The translations under genes were made by a program, and so were the position numbers. The notes under the pieces are model-generated. The model saw nothing but the letters and a program-made list of their open reading frames with translations. It did no database searches and was not told where the DNA came from. Source: Rickettsia typhi (GTDB lineage: Bacteria > Pseudomonadota > Alphaproteobacteria > Rickettsiales > Deianiraeaceae). Taken from it: DNA of 64,000 bases. The DNA lies in contig CAMCVL010000002.1 of assembly GCA_945881985.1 (NCBI GenBank), forward strand, positions 124,001 through 188,000, written 5' to 3'. Shown here in pieces: positions 16,373 through 25,129 of this stretch (position 1 is its first letter; every line of letters begins with the position of its first letter).

Positions 16373-17425
16373 ATGTTTGCAAAAAAAATGAACCTATACG
16401 AAGGCTCTCGCCACTCTGACGAGTTTTTAAACTCGGAGTCCAGCGACATAAAAAAGGATGCAAATTTGCTAAAATGTGCTCCTATTTACAAGCCGTTTAA
16501 ATACCCTTGGGCTTTTGACGCATGGAAGGTGCAACAACAACTACACTGGCTACCAGACGAGGTGCCAATGGCAGACGACATTAAGGACTGGAAGTACAAC
16601 CTAACCGAGGCGGAACGCCAGCTTTGCACTCAGCTTTTTAGGTTTTTTACTCAGGCGGACATTGAGGTGAATGACTGCTATATGCAAAAGTATTCTCGCA
16701 TCTTTCAACCAATTGAGGTTAAAATGATGCTTGCGGCTTTTTCAAATATGGAGACAATCCATGTTGCTGCCTATTCTCATTTAATTGAAACCCTAGGCAT
16801 GCCGGACTCACTCTATGCAGAGTTTTTAAAACACAAGGAGATGCGTGACAAATACGACTATATGCATAAATTTGGGGTTGAAACCAAAGAGGGCGTTGCA
16901 AAAACCATGGCGGTTTTTGGTGCTTTTACTGAGGGGGTGCAGTTGTTTTCAACCTTTGCTATACTTTTGAACTTTCAACGCTTTGGTAAGATGAAGGGCA
17001 TGGGGCAGATTGTCTCTTGGTCTGTGCGTGACGAAACCTTGCACACAAACTCCATCATCCGCCTTTTTAGGTCATTTGTTGAGGAAAACCCCGAAATCTG
17101 GCACGAGGAGCTAAGAAGCGACATTTACGAAGCCTGTGCAACAATAGTTCACTTTGAGGACGCATTTATTGACCTTGCCTTTAATGTTGCAAACGAGGTT
17201 GAGGGGCTAACTGGGCTTGAGGTAAAAAGATACATCAGATACATTGCTGATATGAGACTTTGCCAAATTGGCTTAAAACCAATCTACTTGATTGACAAAA
17301 ACCCCCTGCCTTGGCTTGATGAAATACTAAACGGGGTTGACCACACAAACTTTTTTGAAAACCGCGTGACCGAGTATTCAAAATCGGCAACTACAGGCTC
17401 TTGGGAAGATGTTTTTGAGGCTTAG
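16373..17425 (+). CDS. nrdB: Ribonucleoside-diphosphate reductase small subunit
   Basis: NrdB holds the diiron-tyrosyl radical that starts reduction of ribonucleotides by NrdA. Metal and radical residues are visible: Asp in FFTQADIEV, ETIHVAAY, in which Glu and His are ligands and the Tyr four residues after His fits the radical tyrosine, and the later EGV and DETLH ligands. The radical Tyr therefore appears retained, unlike chlamydial R2c. Length 350 is normal for the short alphaproteobacterial form. nrdA is not in the window. A strong AAAGGAGG at 16301-16308 lies too far upstream to serve this ATG. Confidence 0.95.
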   Translation: MFAKKMNLYEGSRHSDEFLNSESSDIKKDANLLKCAPIYKPFKYPWAFDAWKVQQQLHWLPDEVPMADDIKDWKYNLTEAERQLCTQLFRFFTQADIEVNDCYMQKYSRIFQPIEVKMMLAAFSNMETIHVAAYSHLIETLGMPDSLYAEFLKHKEMRDKYDYMHKFGVETKEGVAKTMAVFGAFTEGVQLFSTFAILLNFQRFGKMKGMGQIVSWSVRDETLHTNSIIRLFRSFVEENPEIWHEELRSDIYEACATIVHFEDAFIDLAFNVANEVEGLTGLEVKRYIRYIADMRLCQIGLKPIYLIDKNPLPWLDEILNGVDHTNFFENRVTEYSKSATTGSWEDVFEA

Positions 17426-17438
17426 TTAAAGATATATC

Positions 17439-18215
17439 ATGATAAACGCAAAGTACTTTAAGGAGTATAGAGAATTGCTTGGCTTTGGCAATCAAAACAA
17501 TGTAAAAGCTTTTTTTGGAGCTAAAGATATTATTCCAGCTTTTGACTATAATTATGTTGAAACATTAAATATTAGAATTTGCGATATTATTAAACGCATA
17601 AATGACATAGTTCACGACAGCATTAAGGTTGACGATATATCATTATTTCTTGAAAATAGGTTAACAAATGTCTTTAAAACGCTAAAGAATAACGACATTT
17701 TGTTAAAATTAAATAATCAAGGTCGCAGACCTGAAGAAGTTTATTTTTCTTGGATGCGTGGCTTTGTTGTTTCGGCTTATTTTTTAAAGTCAATCGGTAC
17801 TGTCTTTGGTGTAAATAAAGATAAAATTACCACGATTGGCGATGATGATTTTTTAAACATTGAAACATTTAAAAGAACTCCAAAAGCCGACTTGGAAATT
17901 GAACTATTTAATAATAAAAAAATTAGAATTGAAGTTCAATCAGGCTTTCAGGGTATTAATGACATCAGGCAACATAAAGTTTTAGAGTCCAGAAAGGTCA
18001 AAGATATAAGCGGCATATTGTCTATTGTGATACACTTTGATTTATTTAACGGACAAGTTGCTTTTGTTAGAATTGATGACATTGAAGACGATAATATAAA
18101 TTGGATAACCAGACAGCAAATGGAAGGTCAAACGGTTTTTAATATTGATCAAAATTACTTTTGTTGGAAAATAACAGATGTTCCGCCAAAAATTCAAAAT
18201 ATTTTATCTATTTAA
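17439..18215 (+). CDS. Probable type II restriction endonuclease
   Basis: This 258-residue protein sits one base upstream of a cytosine-5 DNA methyltransferase, which strongly suggests the matching restriction enzyme. The middle contains TPKADLEIELFNNKKIRIEVQSGF, which fits a PD-(D/E)xK-like nuclease core with EVQ in place of ExK, and before it WMRGFVVSAYF. I cannot name the recognition sequence. The AT-rich, Asn-rich composition resembles other accessory genes here. The pair lies between nrdB and recJ and looks inserted. Confidence 0.75.
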   Translation: MINAKYFKEYRELLGFGNQNNVKAFFGAKDIIPAFDYNYVETLNIRICDIIKRINDIVHDSIKVDDISLFLENRLTNVFKTLKNNDILLKLNNQGRRPEEVYFSWMRGFVVSAYFLKSIGTVFGVNKDKITTIGDDDFLNIETFKRTPKADLEIELFNNKKIRIEVQSGFQGINDIRQHKVLESRKVKDISGILSIVIHFDLFNGQVAFVRIDDIEDDNINWITRQQMEGQTVFNIDQNYFCWKITDVPPKIQNILSI

Positions 18216-18216
18216 A

Positions 18217-19329
18217 ATGCCTAAGAAGATTAAGGTTGTTGATTTGTTTGCAGGGGTTGGAGGCTTGAGTTACGGTTTTGCTAAAGATGACAGATTTGAA
18301 ATAATAGCAGCAAACGAAATACTACCAAATATGGCAAAGGCATATCAGTTAAATCACAAAAACGTTAAAGTGTATTGTAAGGATATTAAAGATTTTGGGA
18401 TAGGGGACCTAAAGAAAGATTTTAATATTAATTCTGGAGATATTGACTTGATTGTGGGTGGTCCACCTTGCCAAGCTTATTCAACTGTTGGAAAAAGATT
18501 AATAGATGACCCTAGGGGCAAGTTGTTTCAAGAGTATTACAGGGTGTTAAAAGAGATAAATCCAAAAATCTTTCTTTTTGAAAATGTAAAAGGTCTTTTA
18601 TCAATGGAAAGTGGTGAATTGTTTAGTACGATTATAAAGTTATTTGAATCTTTAAATTACAATATTTCTTATAAGGTTTTAAATTCTGCCGATTTTGGAG
18701 TTCCGCAAATTAGAGAGAGAGTTATAATAATAGGAACCAAGCTTGATAGGCGGTTTATTTATCCAAAACCAACTCACTACAATAAAGAAGAATGTGGTTC
18801 AATTTTTGATAATCAATTAGAACCTTATTTAACACTTGCGGAAGCGATCAGTGATTTACCATTTATCAAATCTGGCGAAGAGGCTGTTGAGTACGCGACA
18901 GACCCAGTTAATGAATTTCAAAAATTGATGAGAAAGAATGCTTCATTAAAAATCAACGACCATAACGCACCAAAAAACAATGAAAACTTAATTAAAATAA
19001 TGGAAATTTTACCAGATGGCGGTACGCCGCAAGATTTACCTGAGGAATTGAGACCAAAAAGTGGATTTGCAAATACTTATTGTCGCCTGTGGTGGAACAG
19101 GCCAAGTACCACAATAACCAGAAACTTCAGCACTCCATCTTCCGCAAGGTGTATTCATCCAAAGGCCCCAAGACCTTTAACAACAAGGGAGGGTGCGAGG
19201 ATACAATGCTTTCCTGATGATTATATTTTTTACGGTTCAAGAAGTGATAAAAATTTACAAATAGGCAATGCCGTACCAACATTTCTTTCTGTGGCATTAA
19301 AAAACTCTATCTTGCAACACTTGAAATAG
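18217..19329 (+). CDS. DNA (cytosine-5) methyltransferase
   Basis: The C5-methyltransferase motifs appear in order: motif I DLFAGVGGLSYGF, the catalytic Pro-Cys in GGPPCQAYS, motif VI ENVKGLL, motif VIII QIRERVIIIG, a target-recognition stretch, and motifs IX-X ending with QIGNAVPTFLSVAL. It would protect host DNA from the adjoining endonuclease. The track start at 18178 lies inside the upstream gene. The ATG at 18217, one base after the endonuclease stop and at the usual distance to motif I, is the better start. Recognition sequence unknown. Confidence 0.93.
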   Translation: MPKKIKVVDLFAGVGGLSYGFAKDDRFEIIAANEILPNMAKAYQLNHKNVKVYCKDIKDFGIGDLKKDFNINSGDIDLIVGGPPCQAYSTVGKRLIDDPRGKLFQEYYRVLKEINPKIFLFENVKGLLSMESGELFSTIIKLFESLNYNISYKVLNSADFGVPQIRERVIIIGTKLDRRFIYPKPTHYNKEECGSIFDNQLEPYLTLAEAISDLPFIKSGEEAVEYATDPVNEFQKLMRKNASLKINDHNAPKNNENLIKIMEILPDGGTPQDLPEELRPKSGFANTYCRLWWNRPSTTITRNFSTPSSARCIHPKAPRPLTTREGARIQCFPDDYIFYGSRSDKNLQIGNAVPTFLSVALKNSILQHLK

Positions 19330-19343
19330 AAAGTAGTAAAATT

Positions 19344-21134
19344 ATGAAAAAAACATTCAATTCAAAAGGCATTTTTGGCAGTATTGCAGATTTTAAAGAC
19401 ATTCCATCTGGCGTGGTAAAGGACATAGCCGACAGGATGGGCTGCGACTACATTGTTGCAACCTTGCTTGCCAGCCGCGGCACCCAGACGGAGGAGGAGG
19501 CAGATGCCTTTTTAACCCCAAATATTAAAAGCCAATTACCTGACCCATTTACCGCTCTTATGGACATGCAGGATGCAGTAAGAAGGGTGCAAGAGGCAAT
19601 CAGCAAAAAGCAAAAAATTGCAATTTTTGGTGATTATGATGTTGATGGGGCGTGCTCCTCTGCCATTTTAAAAAGATACTTCAAGGCAATTGGCACCGAG
19701 GCTTTAATTTACATACCGGACAGATTTAAGGAAGGTTACGGCCCAAACTCCAATGCTCTTATAGAGTTAAGACGGCAAGGCTACGACCTTGTGATAACTG
19801 TTGACTGCGGCACCGTTGCCTTTGAACCCCTAGAGGCAGCACACAAACACGGGCTTGATATCATAGTTATAGACCATCATCTTGGGGTTAAGCAAAAGCC
19901 AAAATCAATAGCCGTGATAAACCCAAATAGATTTGACGAAACCAGCGAGCTTACCTATCTTTGCGGTGCGGGCGTTGTTTTTATGCTTGTTGTTGCCCTT
20001 AATCGCAGCCTGAGGGAGGTAGGATTTTTCACCATAAACAAACTAAAAGAGCCTAATCTTATCAATCTTACTGACCTAGTTGCCTTGGCAACCGTGTGCG
20101 ATGTTGTGCCTCTTGTAGGGCTTAACAGGGCATTTGTTAAAACTGGGCTTAAAATTGCTAATCAAAAAGCAAATATCGGCATTAAAACCCTCTGTGATGT
20201 TGCAGGCATGGAGGGGGTTTTAACAGAGTATCACTTTGGCTTTGTTATTGGTCCAAGGATTAATGCTGGGGGGCGTATTGCAAACTCGGCACTGGGGGCA
20301 GAGCTTTTGTCTACAGCTGACGAAGTTAGGGCTGTGCAAATTGCAAGCGAGCTTGAGGGTCTAAACAAAAAACGCAAAGAGGAGGAGGAATGTGTAAGAC
20401 TACACGCTTTGGACATGGTGCATAAGCACAACCTGCATGCCTCGCCTGTGATATTTGTGGGCGACGAGGGTTATCATCAGGGGGTGATTGGTATTACTGC
20501 CTCAAGAATCAAGGAGGTTTTTAACAAGCCAGTTTTTGTGATGAGCTTTAAGGATGGGCTGGCTAAGGCGTCTTGCAGGTCGGTAAAAGGTGTTGACATT
20601 GGCAGCATAATAAACGAGGCAAATAAAAAAGGCTTGCTAATTGCCGGCGGGGGGCATGGCATGGCGGCTGGATACACCTGCGAGCTTTTGCATCTTAGCG
20701 AGTTTAAAAAGTTTGTAATAGATTATTTTAACCAAGCCTACCCAGATTTTACCTTTTGCAAGTTTACCGAAATTGACGCAAAAATATCTCTAAGTGCAAT
20801 TAACGAGGATTTTTTTGACAAAATCAACCTCTTTAGCCCCTTTGGCAGCGGCAACGGCGAGCCTGTGTTTTTTACCTCTGGCTTAGAGCTTTTAAAGCTT
20901 GACAAAATAGGGGGCGACAAGACTCATGCCGCACTCGTGCTAAAATGCAGCCTTGGCGGAGGAGTTATTCGTAGCGTTATCTTTAGCTACGCACAAAAGC
21001 TACAAGGCTCCGGCTTTAATATTGAGGATTTAAAAGGCAAAAAACTCTCTATAGCTTACAAAATTAAGGCAAACGACTTTTATGGCACCCGCAAAATTGA
21101 GGCGGATATTTTGGAAATTTTTGTTGACAATTAA
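19344..21134 (+). CDS. recJ: Single-stranded-DNA 5'-3' exonuclease RecJ
   Basis: RecJ degrades single-stranded DNA 5' to 3' in recombination and mismatch repair. The DHH phosphoesterase motifs are visible: FGDYDVDGACS, VDCGT, VIDHHLG, then TVCDVVPL and the DHHA1 motif GGGHGMAAG. Its 596 residues are full length for alphaproteobacteria. GC content and codon use look richer than the adjoining restriction-modification genes, consistent with a native gene next to an insertion. Confidence 0.95.
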   Translation: MKKTFNSKGIFGSIADFKDIPSGVVKDIADRMGCDYIVATLLASRGTQTEEEADAFLTPNIKSQLPDPFTALMDMQDAVRRVQEAISKKQKIAIFGDYDVDGACSSAILKRYFKAIGTEALIYIPDRFKEGYGPNSNALIELRRQGYDLVITVDCGTVAFEPLEAAHKHGLDIIVIDHHLGVKQKPKSIAVINPNRFDETSELTYLCGAGVVFMLVVALNRSLREVGFFTINKLKEPNLINLTDLVALATVCDVVPLVGLNRAFVKTGLKIANQKANIGIKTLCDVAGMEGVLTEYHFGFVIGPRINAGGRIANSALGAELLSTADEVRAVQIASELEGLNKKRKEEEECVRLHALDMVHKHNLHASPVIFVGDEGYHQGVIGITASRIKEVFNKPVFVMSFKDGLAKASCRSVKGVDIGSIINEANKKGLLIAGGGHGMAAGYTCELLHLSEFKKFVIDYFNQAYPDFTFCKFTEIDAKISLSAINEDFFDKINLFSPFGSGNGEPVFFTSGLELLKLDKIGGDKTHAALVLKCSLGGGVIRSVIFSYAQKLQGSGFNIEDLKGKKLSIAYKIKANDFYGTRKIEADILEIFVDN

Positions 21135-21200
21135 AGCAAAATTTGTAGAATAGAATTAGAAATTTAAAAAGGCAATCCAATCTTTGTAATTAATATTTAT

Positions 21201-22775
21201 ATGCAAATCATTTTGAGTTCATTTGGTATAGGTAGCAGTTCTAAGCAGAGTGTGGACAGTCAAGATAATACGCTACCCAATTCTCAAGAAACAAAAGATT
21301 TTAACGAGGGAAAATTTTGGATTGTTAAAGATGTTACAAAGTACTACCTTGACCCAAACGATGTAAAGCAATATTACATTGGTAGCCTAGCCCTTGAAAA
21401 CATTAAAGTTTTTGACGATCAAAAAAAACAATATGTTCAAAACACAAGCGTGTTTAGTGGATTTGATCAATACGCACGAGATAGATCCTTTACAGGCCTT
21501 GTTGATTATTTTACCAAAGTAAAAGAAGCAGACTTTGAAAAAGGTCATAACTGGGTGCAAACTGTAACGCCAAGTATTTGGAGTGGACATAGCTATAACA
21601 AACGGTCCATTACAGGTAATGTTGCAACTCTGTTTGCAAACCAAGATGATAAGCAAGGTGCACAAGATTTTGCAAACAACATTATAACACTTTTTAACAA
21701 ATCTAGAGAACAAATTAAAACAAACTATAAAGACCACAATTCTTTGAGGCTTTCAAGATACTTATATAACTTATCCAATTTAGCTAGTATAGTGCCTGAT
21801 GTTTGGATGAATTTTATTAAAAAACACAAAGAATGGCTAGAAAAACACACTAGCTATAAAGATTTTTATAAACAGCATATTGATGTTGGCAATCAAATAG
21901 CTCAGCCAGAAATAATTAAGCGGCAAAATGTGAAACAAAATGCACGGGATATTCCTGGGGCACAAATTCTACAAACAGATGTAAAAACTTTAAATCAACA
22001 ACTGCAATATCAGAATCGTGATAACAAGGATACAGGTGTACAGCAACAAAAAATTAAAGTTTCTAATGAAAGCCAAACTGACTGCAATACAGCAACATCG
22101 CAAAATAAAGGCTTAAAACTTAATTTAAGTGACATACCAACAGATAGACAAACCTCCGCTTTGTTAAGCCGATCAATGCTACCAAGCAAATCAAACTCAC
22201 TAAAATCAAAATCTGCGACATATAGCATGCCAGCTTTTTTTCAAGAAGTCATTAAACAAAAGCAGGGAAATCTTGTAAGTAGCAAAAAATCCCAAAATCA
22301 ATCGTCAAAACTCATTGAAATGCCTGACAAATCCATTACTCAAACCCTGCAAGACACAAAAGTTAGTAACTACGATAAGTATCATGTACTAAAGCAAGAA
22401 GATAGTACGGGTAAAATACCACAAATATTTATCACAAAACTAGAGTTTAAAATTGCCGACAGTGAAAAACACAATGGTAAAATGAGAATATCCGTGGGCT
22501 ACGAGGCAAGCAATAAAGCACAAGTGCAAGGTTTAATTGATGCACTTAACAAAGTTGGGGTTGGCGCTGAAAAGGCTGATAATCCAGATTATGCAAATTG
22601 CATATACATAAAACCAAGCGATTTAGCTAAAGCATGGCAAACTTTGAGTAAAAAACAAGGATACGAGGCTTATCCAGCTAACCATGATAAAACTATAGAA
22701 GAGTTTTCCAAATGTGGATTGAAATCTGAGTGCATCACATCAAATATATCCACTGTAGCCAATCGGCTACATTAA
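21201..22775 (+). CDS. Unknown Gln/Ser/Lys-rich protein
   Basis: The 524-residue product has no signal peptide or membrane helix that I can see. An N-terminal part (about 1-230) looks globular and rich in aromatic residues (FWIVKDVTKYYLDPNDVKQYY). The middle (about 230-400) is low-complexity, dominated by Gln, Ser, Asn and Lys. The C-terminal ~120 residues look folded again (KMRISVGYEASNKAQVQGLIDALNKVG). Such a layout with a disordered centre is common in secreted effectors, but that is a guess. Family not recognised. A short GTAGCC-AATC-GGCTAC hairpin overlaps its last codons. Confidence 0.7.
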   Translation: MQIILSSFGIGSSSKQSVDSQDNTLPNSQETKDFNEGKFWIVKDVTKYYLDPNDVKQYYIGSLALENIKVFDDQKKQYVQNTSVFSGFDQYARDRSFTGLVDYFTKVKEADFEKGHNWVQTVTPSIWSGHSYNKRSITGNVATLFANQDDKQGAQDFANNIITLFNKSREQIKTNYKDHNSLRLSRYLYNLSNLASIVPDVWMNFIKKHKEWLEKHTSYKDFYKQHIDVGNQIAQPEIIKRQNVKQNARDIPGAQILQTDVKTLNQQLQYQNRDNKDTGVQQQKIKVSNESQTDCNTATSQNKGLKLNLSDIPTDRQTSALLSRSMLPSKSNSLKSKSATYSMPAFFQEVIKQKQGNLVSSKKSQNQSSKLIEMPDKSITQTLQDTKVSNYDKYHVLKQEDSTGKIPQIFITKLEFKIADSEKHNGKMRISVGYEASNKAQVQGLIDALNKVGVGAEKADNPDYANCIYIKPSDLAKAWQTLSKKQGYEAYPANHDKTIEEFSKCGLKSECITSNISTVANRLH

Positions 22776-23128
22776 GAGCTTAAACTTTTCCACTCCTAAT
22801 TACAATCTCAACCTAGGAGCTTTTGCAGACATATAGGGAGGCAGGCTTAAGCTAGTTTTGCTGATAACAAGGATTTTGTATAGAGTTTTTGTATAGAGTT
22901 TTTGTAATGGTTTAATATACTTGGTGTTGCAATATAAAAAAGAGTTTAAGAACATTTAGAATGCGAAAATGATATAAAACAAAAGCAAGGGTTAAAATAA
23001 AAACACCTTGCTATCATTGCTGAAGTTTGAGTAGGTTTAGATAGTTACAAGCCACGCGATATGCAAAAGTTATTCGTAAAAGGTATCTGCAAAAAGTAAG
23101 GCATGTAACTATGTATTGCTAGATATTG
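22776..23128. other. Intergenic, convergent gene ends
   Basis: This 353-base gap separates the convergent unknown gene and the trimeric autotransporter. It holds a weak hairpin (CTCCTA at 22793-22798 with TAGGAG at 22814-22819, followed by CTTTT) that could end the plus-strand gene, and a short tandem duplication of TATAGAGTTTTTG near 22876-22905. Nothing else recognised. Confidence 0.5.
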
Positions 23129-23680
23129 TTAAAATGCAGAGATTGAAACAACACCTTTAACAAGATGGTCCGAGCCCGAAGTAGAACCGCCAATACCAAA
23201 TAATACATTTTTGTATTTAGCTGTTACGCCTAGTGATGTTGCAGATTGACCTTTATAAGCTGCACTACCAATAACAACATTTAACAATTTGCCGTTGTCG
23301 GGAGCTACAAAGTCCATAGCGGCAGCCATAGAAATTGCACGGTTAATTCTTGAGTTAAGAGTGCTAACTTGTGCTTCAAGAGCCTTGTTGCCAGATGTTG
23401 CAAGTCCAGTATTTTGAAGTGCTGCAATTTGTGTGTCAACATAATTTTTTGTTGCAAGCTGTACATCTGTAGCGGAGTTGTCAAGGTACTTTGTGTTACC
23501 ATCCTGATTTTTACTATCTGCAAATTTAATTGTTGCGGCACTTGTAAAATTTGGTGTTATGTTAATATCAATGGTAGGGTCTTCAAATGCTATTGTAGCA
23601 TCGGTAGCAAAGGATTTTGCACTTACCGTAGATGAAATTGCAACAGCTGCTGCAATTTTTGAAATATTTTTAAAAGACAT
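23129..23680 (-). CDS. Miniature trimeric autotransporter (YadA-like anchor)
   Basis: The 183-residue protein has a signal peptide (about 1-25, ending SAKSFA), a short passenger of about 60 residues, a short stalk (ATKNYVDTQIAALQNTGLATSGNKALEAQVSTLNSRINRA), and a C-terminal YadA-type membrane anchor with the AMAAAMDF-like helix followed by four beta-strands (GKLLNVVIGSAAYKGQSATSLGVTAKY, VLFGIGGS), ending in Phe as outer-membrane proteins do. It would trimerise to form a 12-strand barrel. Trimeric autotransporter adhesins are usually far longer, so this is close to a bare anchor. It could be a compact adhesin or a remnant. Confidence 0.78.
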   Translation of the reverse strand: MSFKNISKIAAAVAISSTVSAKSFATDATIAFEDPTIDINITPNFTSAATIKFADSKNQDGNTKYLDNSATDVQLATKNYVDTQIAALQNTGLATSGNKALEAQVSTLNSRINRAISMAAAMDFVAPDNGKLLNVVIGSAAYKGQSATSLGVTAKYKNVLFGIGGSTSGSDHLVKGVVSISAF

Positions 23681-24059
23681 AATTTATTATAAAAAACAAA
23701 TACATTAAACATCATTATTGCTTTATGGATAAAAGATTATCTAAAAGACAAATAAAGCTGGTAAAGCAATTAACGCAATAAAATATAATTAAACTAAAAA
23801 TAAAAGAGTCAAGTTTTTTGTGCATTTTTTATTTTTTTTGCAAAGTTTGCATCTAATTCTTACCTTGTATCTAAAATAGTAGATGTTTGTGGCGTATTCA
23901 ATAGAAACTTCAATGTTTCACAATCGGTTTAAATTTAATACTAATTTTGATTTTTACATTTTTTACACTTGAATTTGCTTTTTTAAAAATTACATTTATT
24001 TTACGGCGGCTGTGCTGCCTTAAGTAAAATTTTTATTTTATTATTTTTTGTTTGCCATT
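23681..24059. other. Intergenic between divergent autotransporter and groES
   Basis: A 379-base AT-rich region that must contain the promoters of two divergent genes. On the groES side a heat-shock-like promoter is annotated separately. On the other side I see no convincing element. There is a poly-T rich stretch (TTTTTTATTTTTTTTGCAAAG) near 23825-23845. Confidence 0.5.
23968..23998 (+). promoter_or_regulatory. Candidate heat-shock (sigma-32-like) promoter of groES
   Basis: CTTGAA at 23968-23973 matches the -35 element of sigma-32 promoters, and CATTTA at 23993-23998 resembles the end of the -10 element (CCCCATnTA) at roughly the right distance. The leading C-run of the -10 is missing. The site lies about 60 bases before the groES ATG. 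Confidence 0.4.
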
Positions 24060-24365
24060 ATGAGTATCAATGTTAAACCTTTACACGACAAAGTGATTGT
24101 TAAACTTATTGAGGCCGAAACCAAAACAGCAGGCGGTATTATCATACCGGACACAGCAAAACAAAAACCACAAGAGGCAATTGTTGCTGCGGTTGGTGCT
24201 GGTAAAAAAACTGAGGATGGCAAGATTATTGCCTTGGATGTTAAAGTAGGCGACAGAGTGTATTTTGCAAAATGGGGCGGCACAGAGATTAAAGTTGACG
24301 GAGAGGATTACATAATTTTAAGCGAGAGCGACATTTTGGCGGTAAATTTAGCGGCAAAATCTTAG
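24060..24365 (+). CDS. groES: Co-chaperonin GroES
   Basis: GroES caps the GroEL folding chamber. The sequence is typical: [44 protein letters not shown], with the mobile loop, then [15 protein letters not shown] and [11 protein letters not shown]. The track begins at TTG 24048, but the ATG at 24060 gives the family start [10 protein letters not shown]. groEL almost always follows groES, but here a hairpin terminator and trpF follow, so groEL is elsewhere. Confidence 0.95.
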   Translation: MSINVKPLHDKVIVKLIEAETKTAGGIIIPDTAKQKPQEAIVAAVGAGKKTEDGKIIALDVKVGDRVYFAKWGGTEIKVDGEDYIILSESDILAVNLAAKS

Positions 24366-24380
24366 TTTAAACTTAACCAT

Positions 24381-24414
24381 AGCCCTCCTATTTGTTTAGG
24401 CTGTAGGGCTTTTT
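24381..24414 (+). terminator. Rho-independent terminator after groES
   Basis: AGCCCT (24381-24386) pairs with AGGGCT (24405-24410), with an inner CCTA/TAGG pairing, and a TTTT follows directly. Its position 15 bases after the groES stop fits termination before trpF and explains why groES is a single-gene unit. Confidence 0.65.
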
Positions 24415-24439
24415 AAATAGGCTTGTTGCTGTAATAGTA

Positions 24440-25129
24440 ATGATAAAAATTTGCGGACTTACCAAAAAAACAGAGCTTGACCTTGTTTGCAGCCTGCATT
24501 TTGGCTTTGCAGGCTTTGTTTTGTATAGCAAATCCCCAAGATACATATCTATTGAAAGCCTAAACAAATTAGATTTACATCACGAGCAATATAAAAACAT
24601 CATCAAAACAGCCGTTTTTGTAAAACCAAGTAAAGATGATATTAAGCAAGCGGTATCTGCGGGCATTGATGCGGTTCAGCTACACGGGGGTGAAGGCTTG
24701 CTTTGCACTCTAAGATTGCAAAAATTTTTGCGACAAAAGCATCCTAGTATTTTGCTAATAAAAGCCTTTGGCGTTAAGGGCGGTGTGGGGCTTTTTTTAA
24801 ATTTGTTTTTGATGAAAATATTGCAAAAAAAAGTAGATTATTTTTTACTAGACGCCCCCTCAAAGCAACACGGCGGCACTGGGCAAAGCTTTAATTGGCA
24901 ATTGCTTGATAATAAAATTTTTAAATTCTTCTTTAAAATAGCAATTGGCAAAACCCCATTTTTTATCTCCGGCGGAATCAGCGAAAGCAATATACAAAAA
25001 GCCTTAAGATACAGCAACTTTGTTGATTTGTCATCTGGGGTTGAGTTAAGCAGGGGCGTTAAAAGTGAGGCAAAAATTATATCTTTGGCAAAATTTTTAC
25101 AAGATTTAAGTTTATTAAAAGATAAGTAA
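24440..25129 (+). CDS. trpF: Phosphoribosylanthranilate isomerase
   Basis: TrpF performs the Amadori rearrangement before TrpC in tryptophan synthesis. Motifs visible: KICGLTKKTELDL with the catalytic Cys, FGFAGFVLYSKSPRYIS, VQLHGGEG, LLDAPSKQHGGTGQSFNW with the catalytic Asp, and FFISGGISESNI. At 229 residues it is slightly long, with a Phe/Leu/Lys-rich insert around residues 115-135. Its stop overlaps the start of the next gene (TAATG), implying translational coupling with the HU-MerR fusion. Its pathway partner trpC is 10 kb away. Confidence 0.93.
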   Translation: MIKICGLTKKTELDLVCSLHFGFAGFVLYSKSPRYISIESLNKLDLHHEQYKNIIKTAVFVKPSKDDIKQAVSAGIDAVQLHGGEGLLCTLRLQKFLRQKHPSILLIKAFGVKGGVGLFLNLFLMKILQKKVDYFLLDAPSKQHGGTGQSFNWQLLDNKIFKFFFKIAIGKTPFFISGGISESNIQKALRYSNFVDLSSGVELSRGVKSEAKIISLAKFLQDLSLLKDK

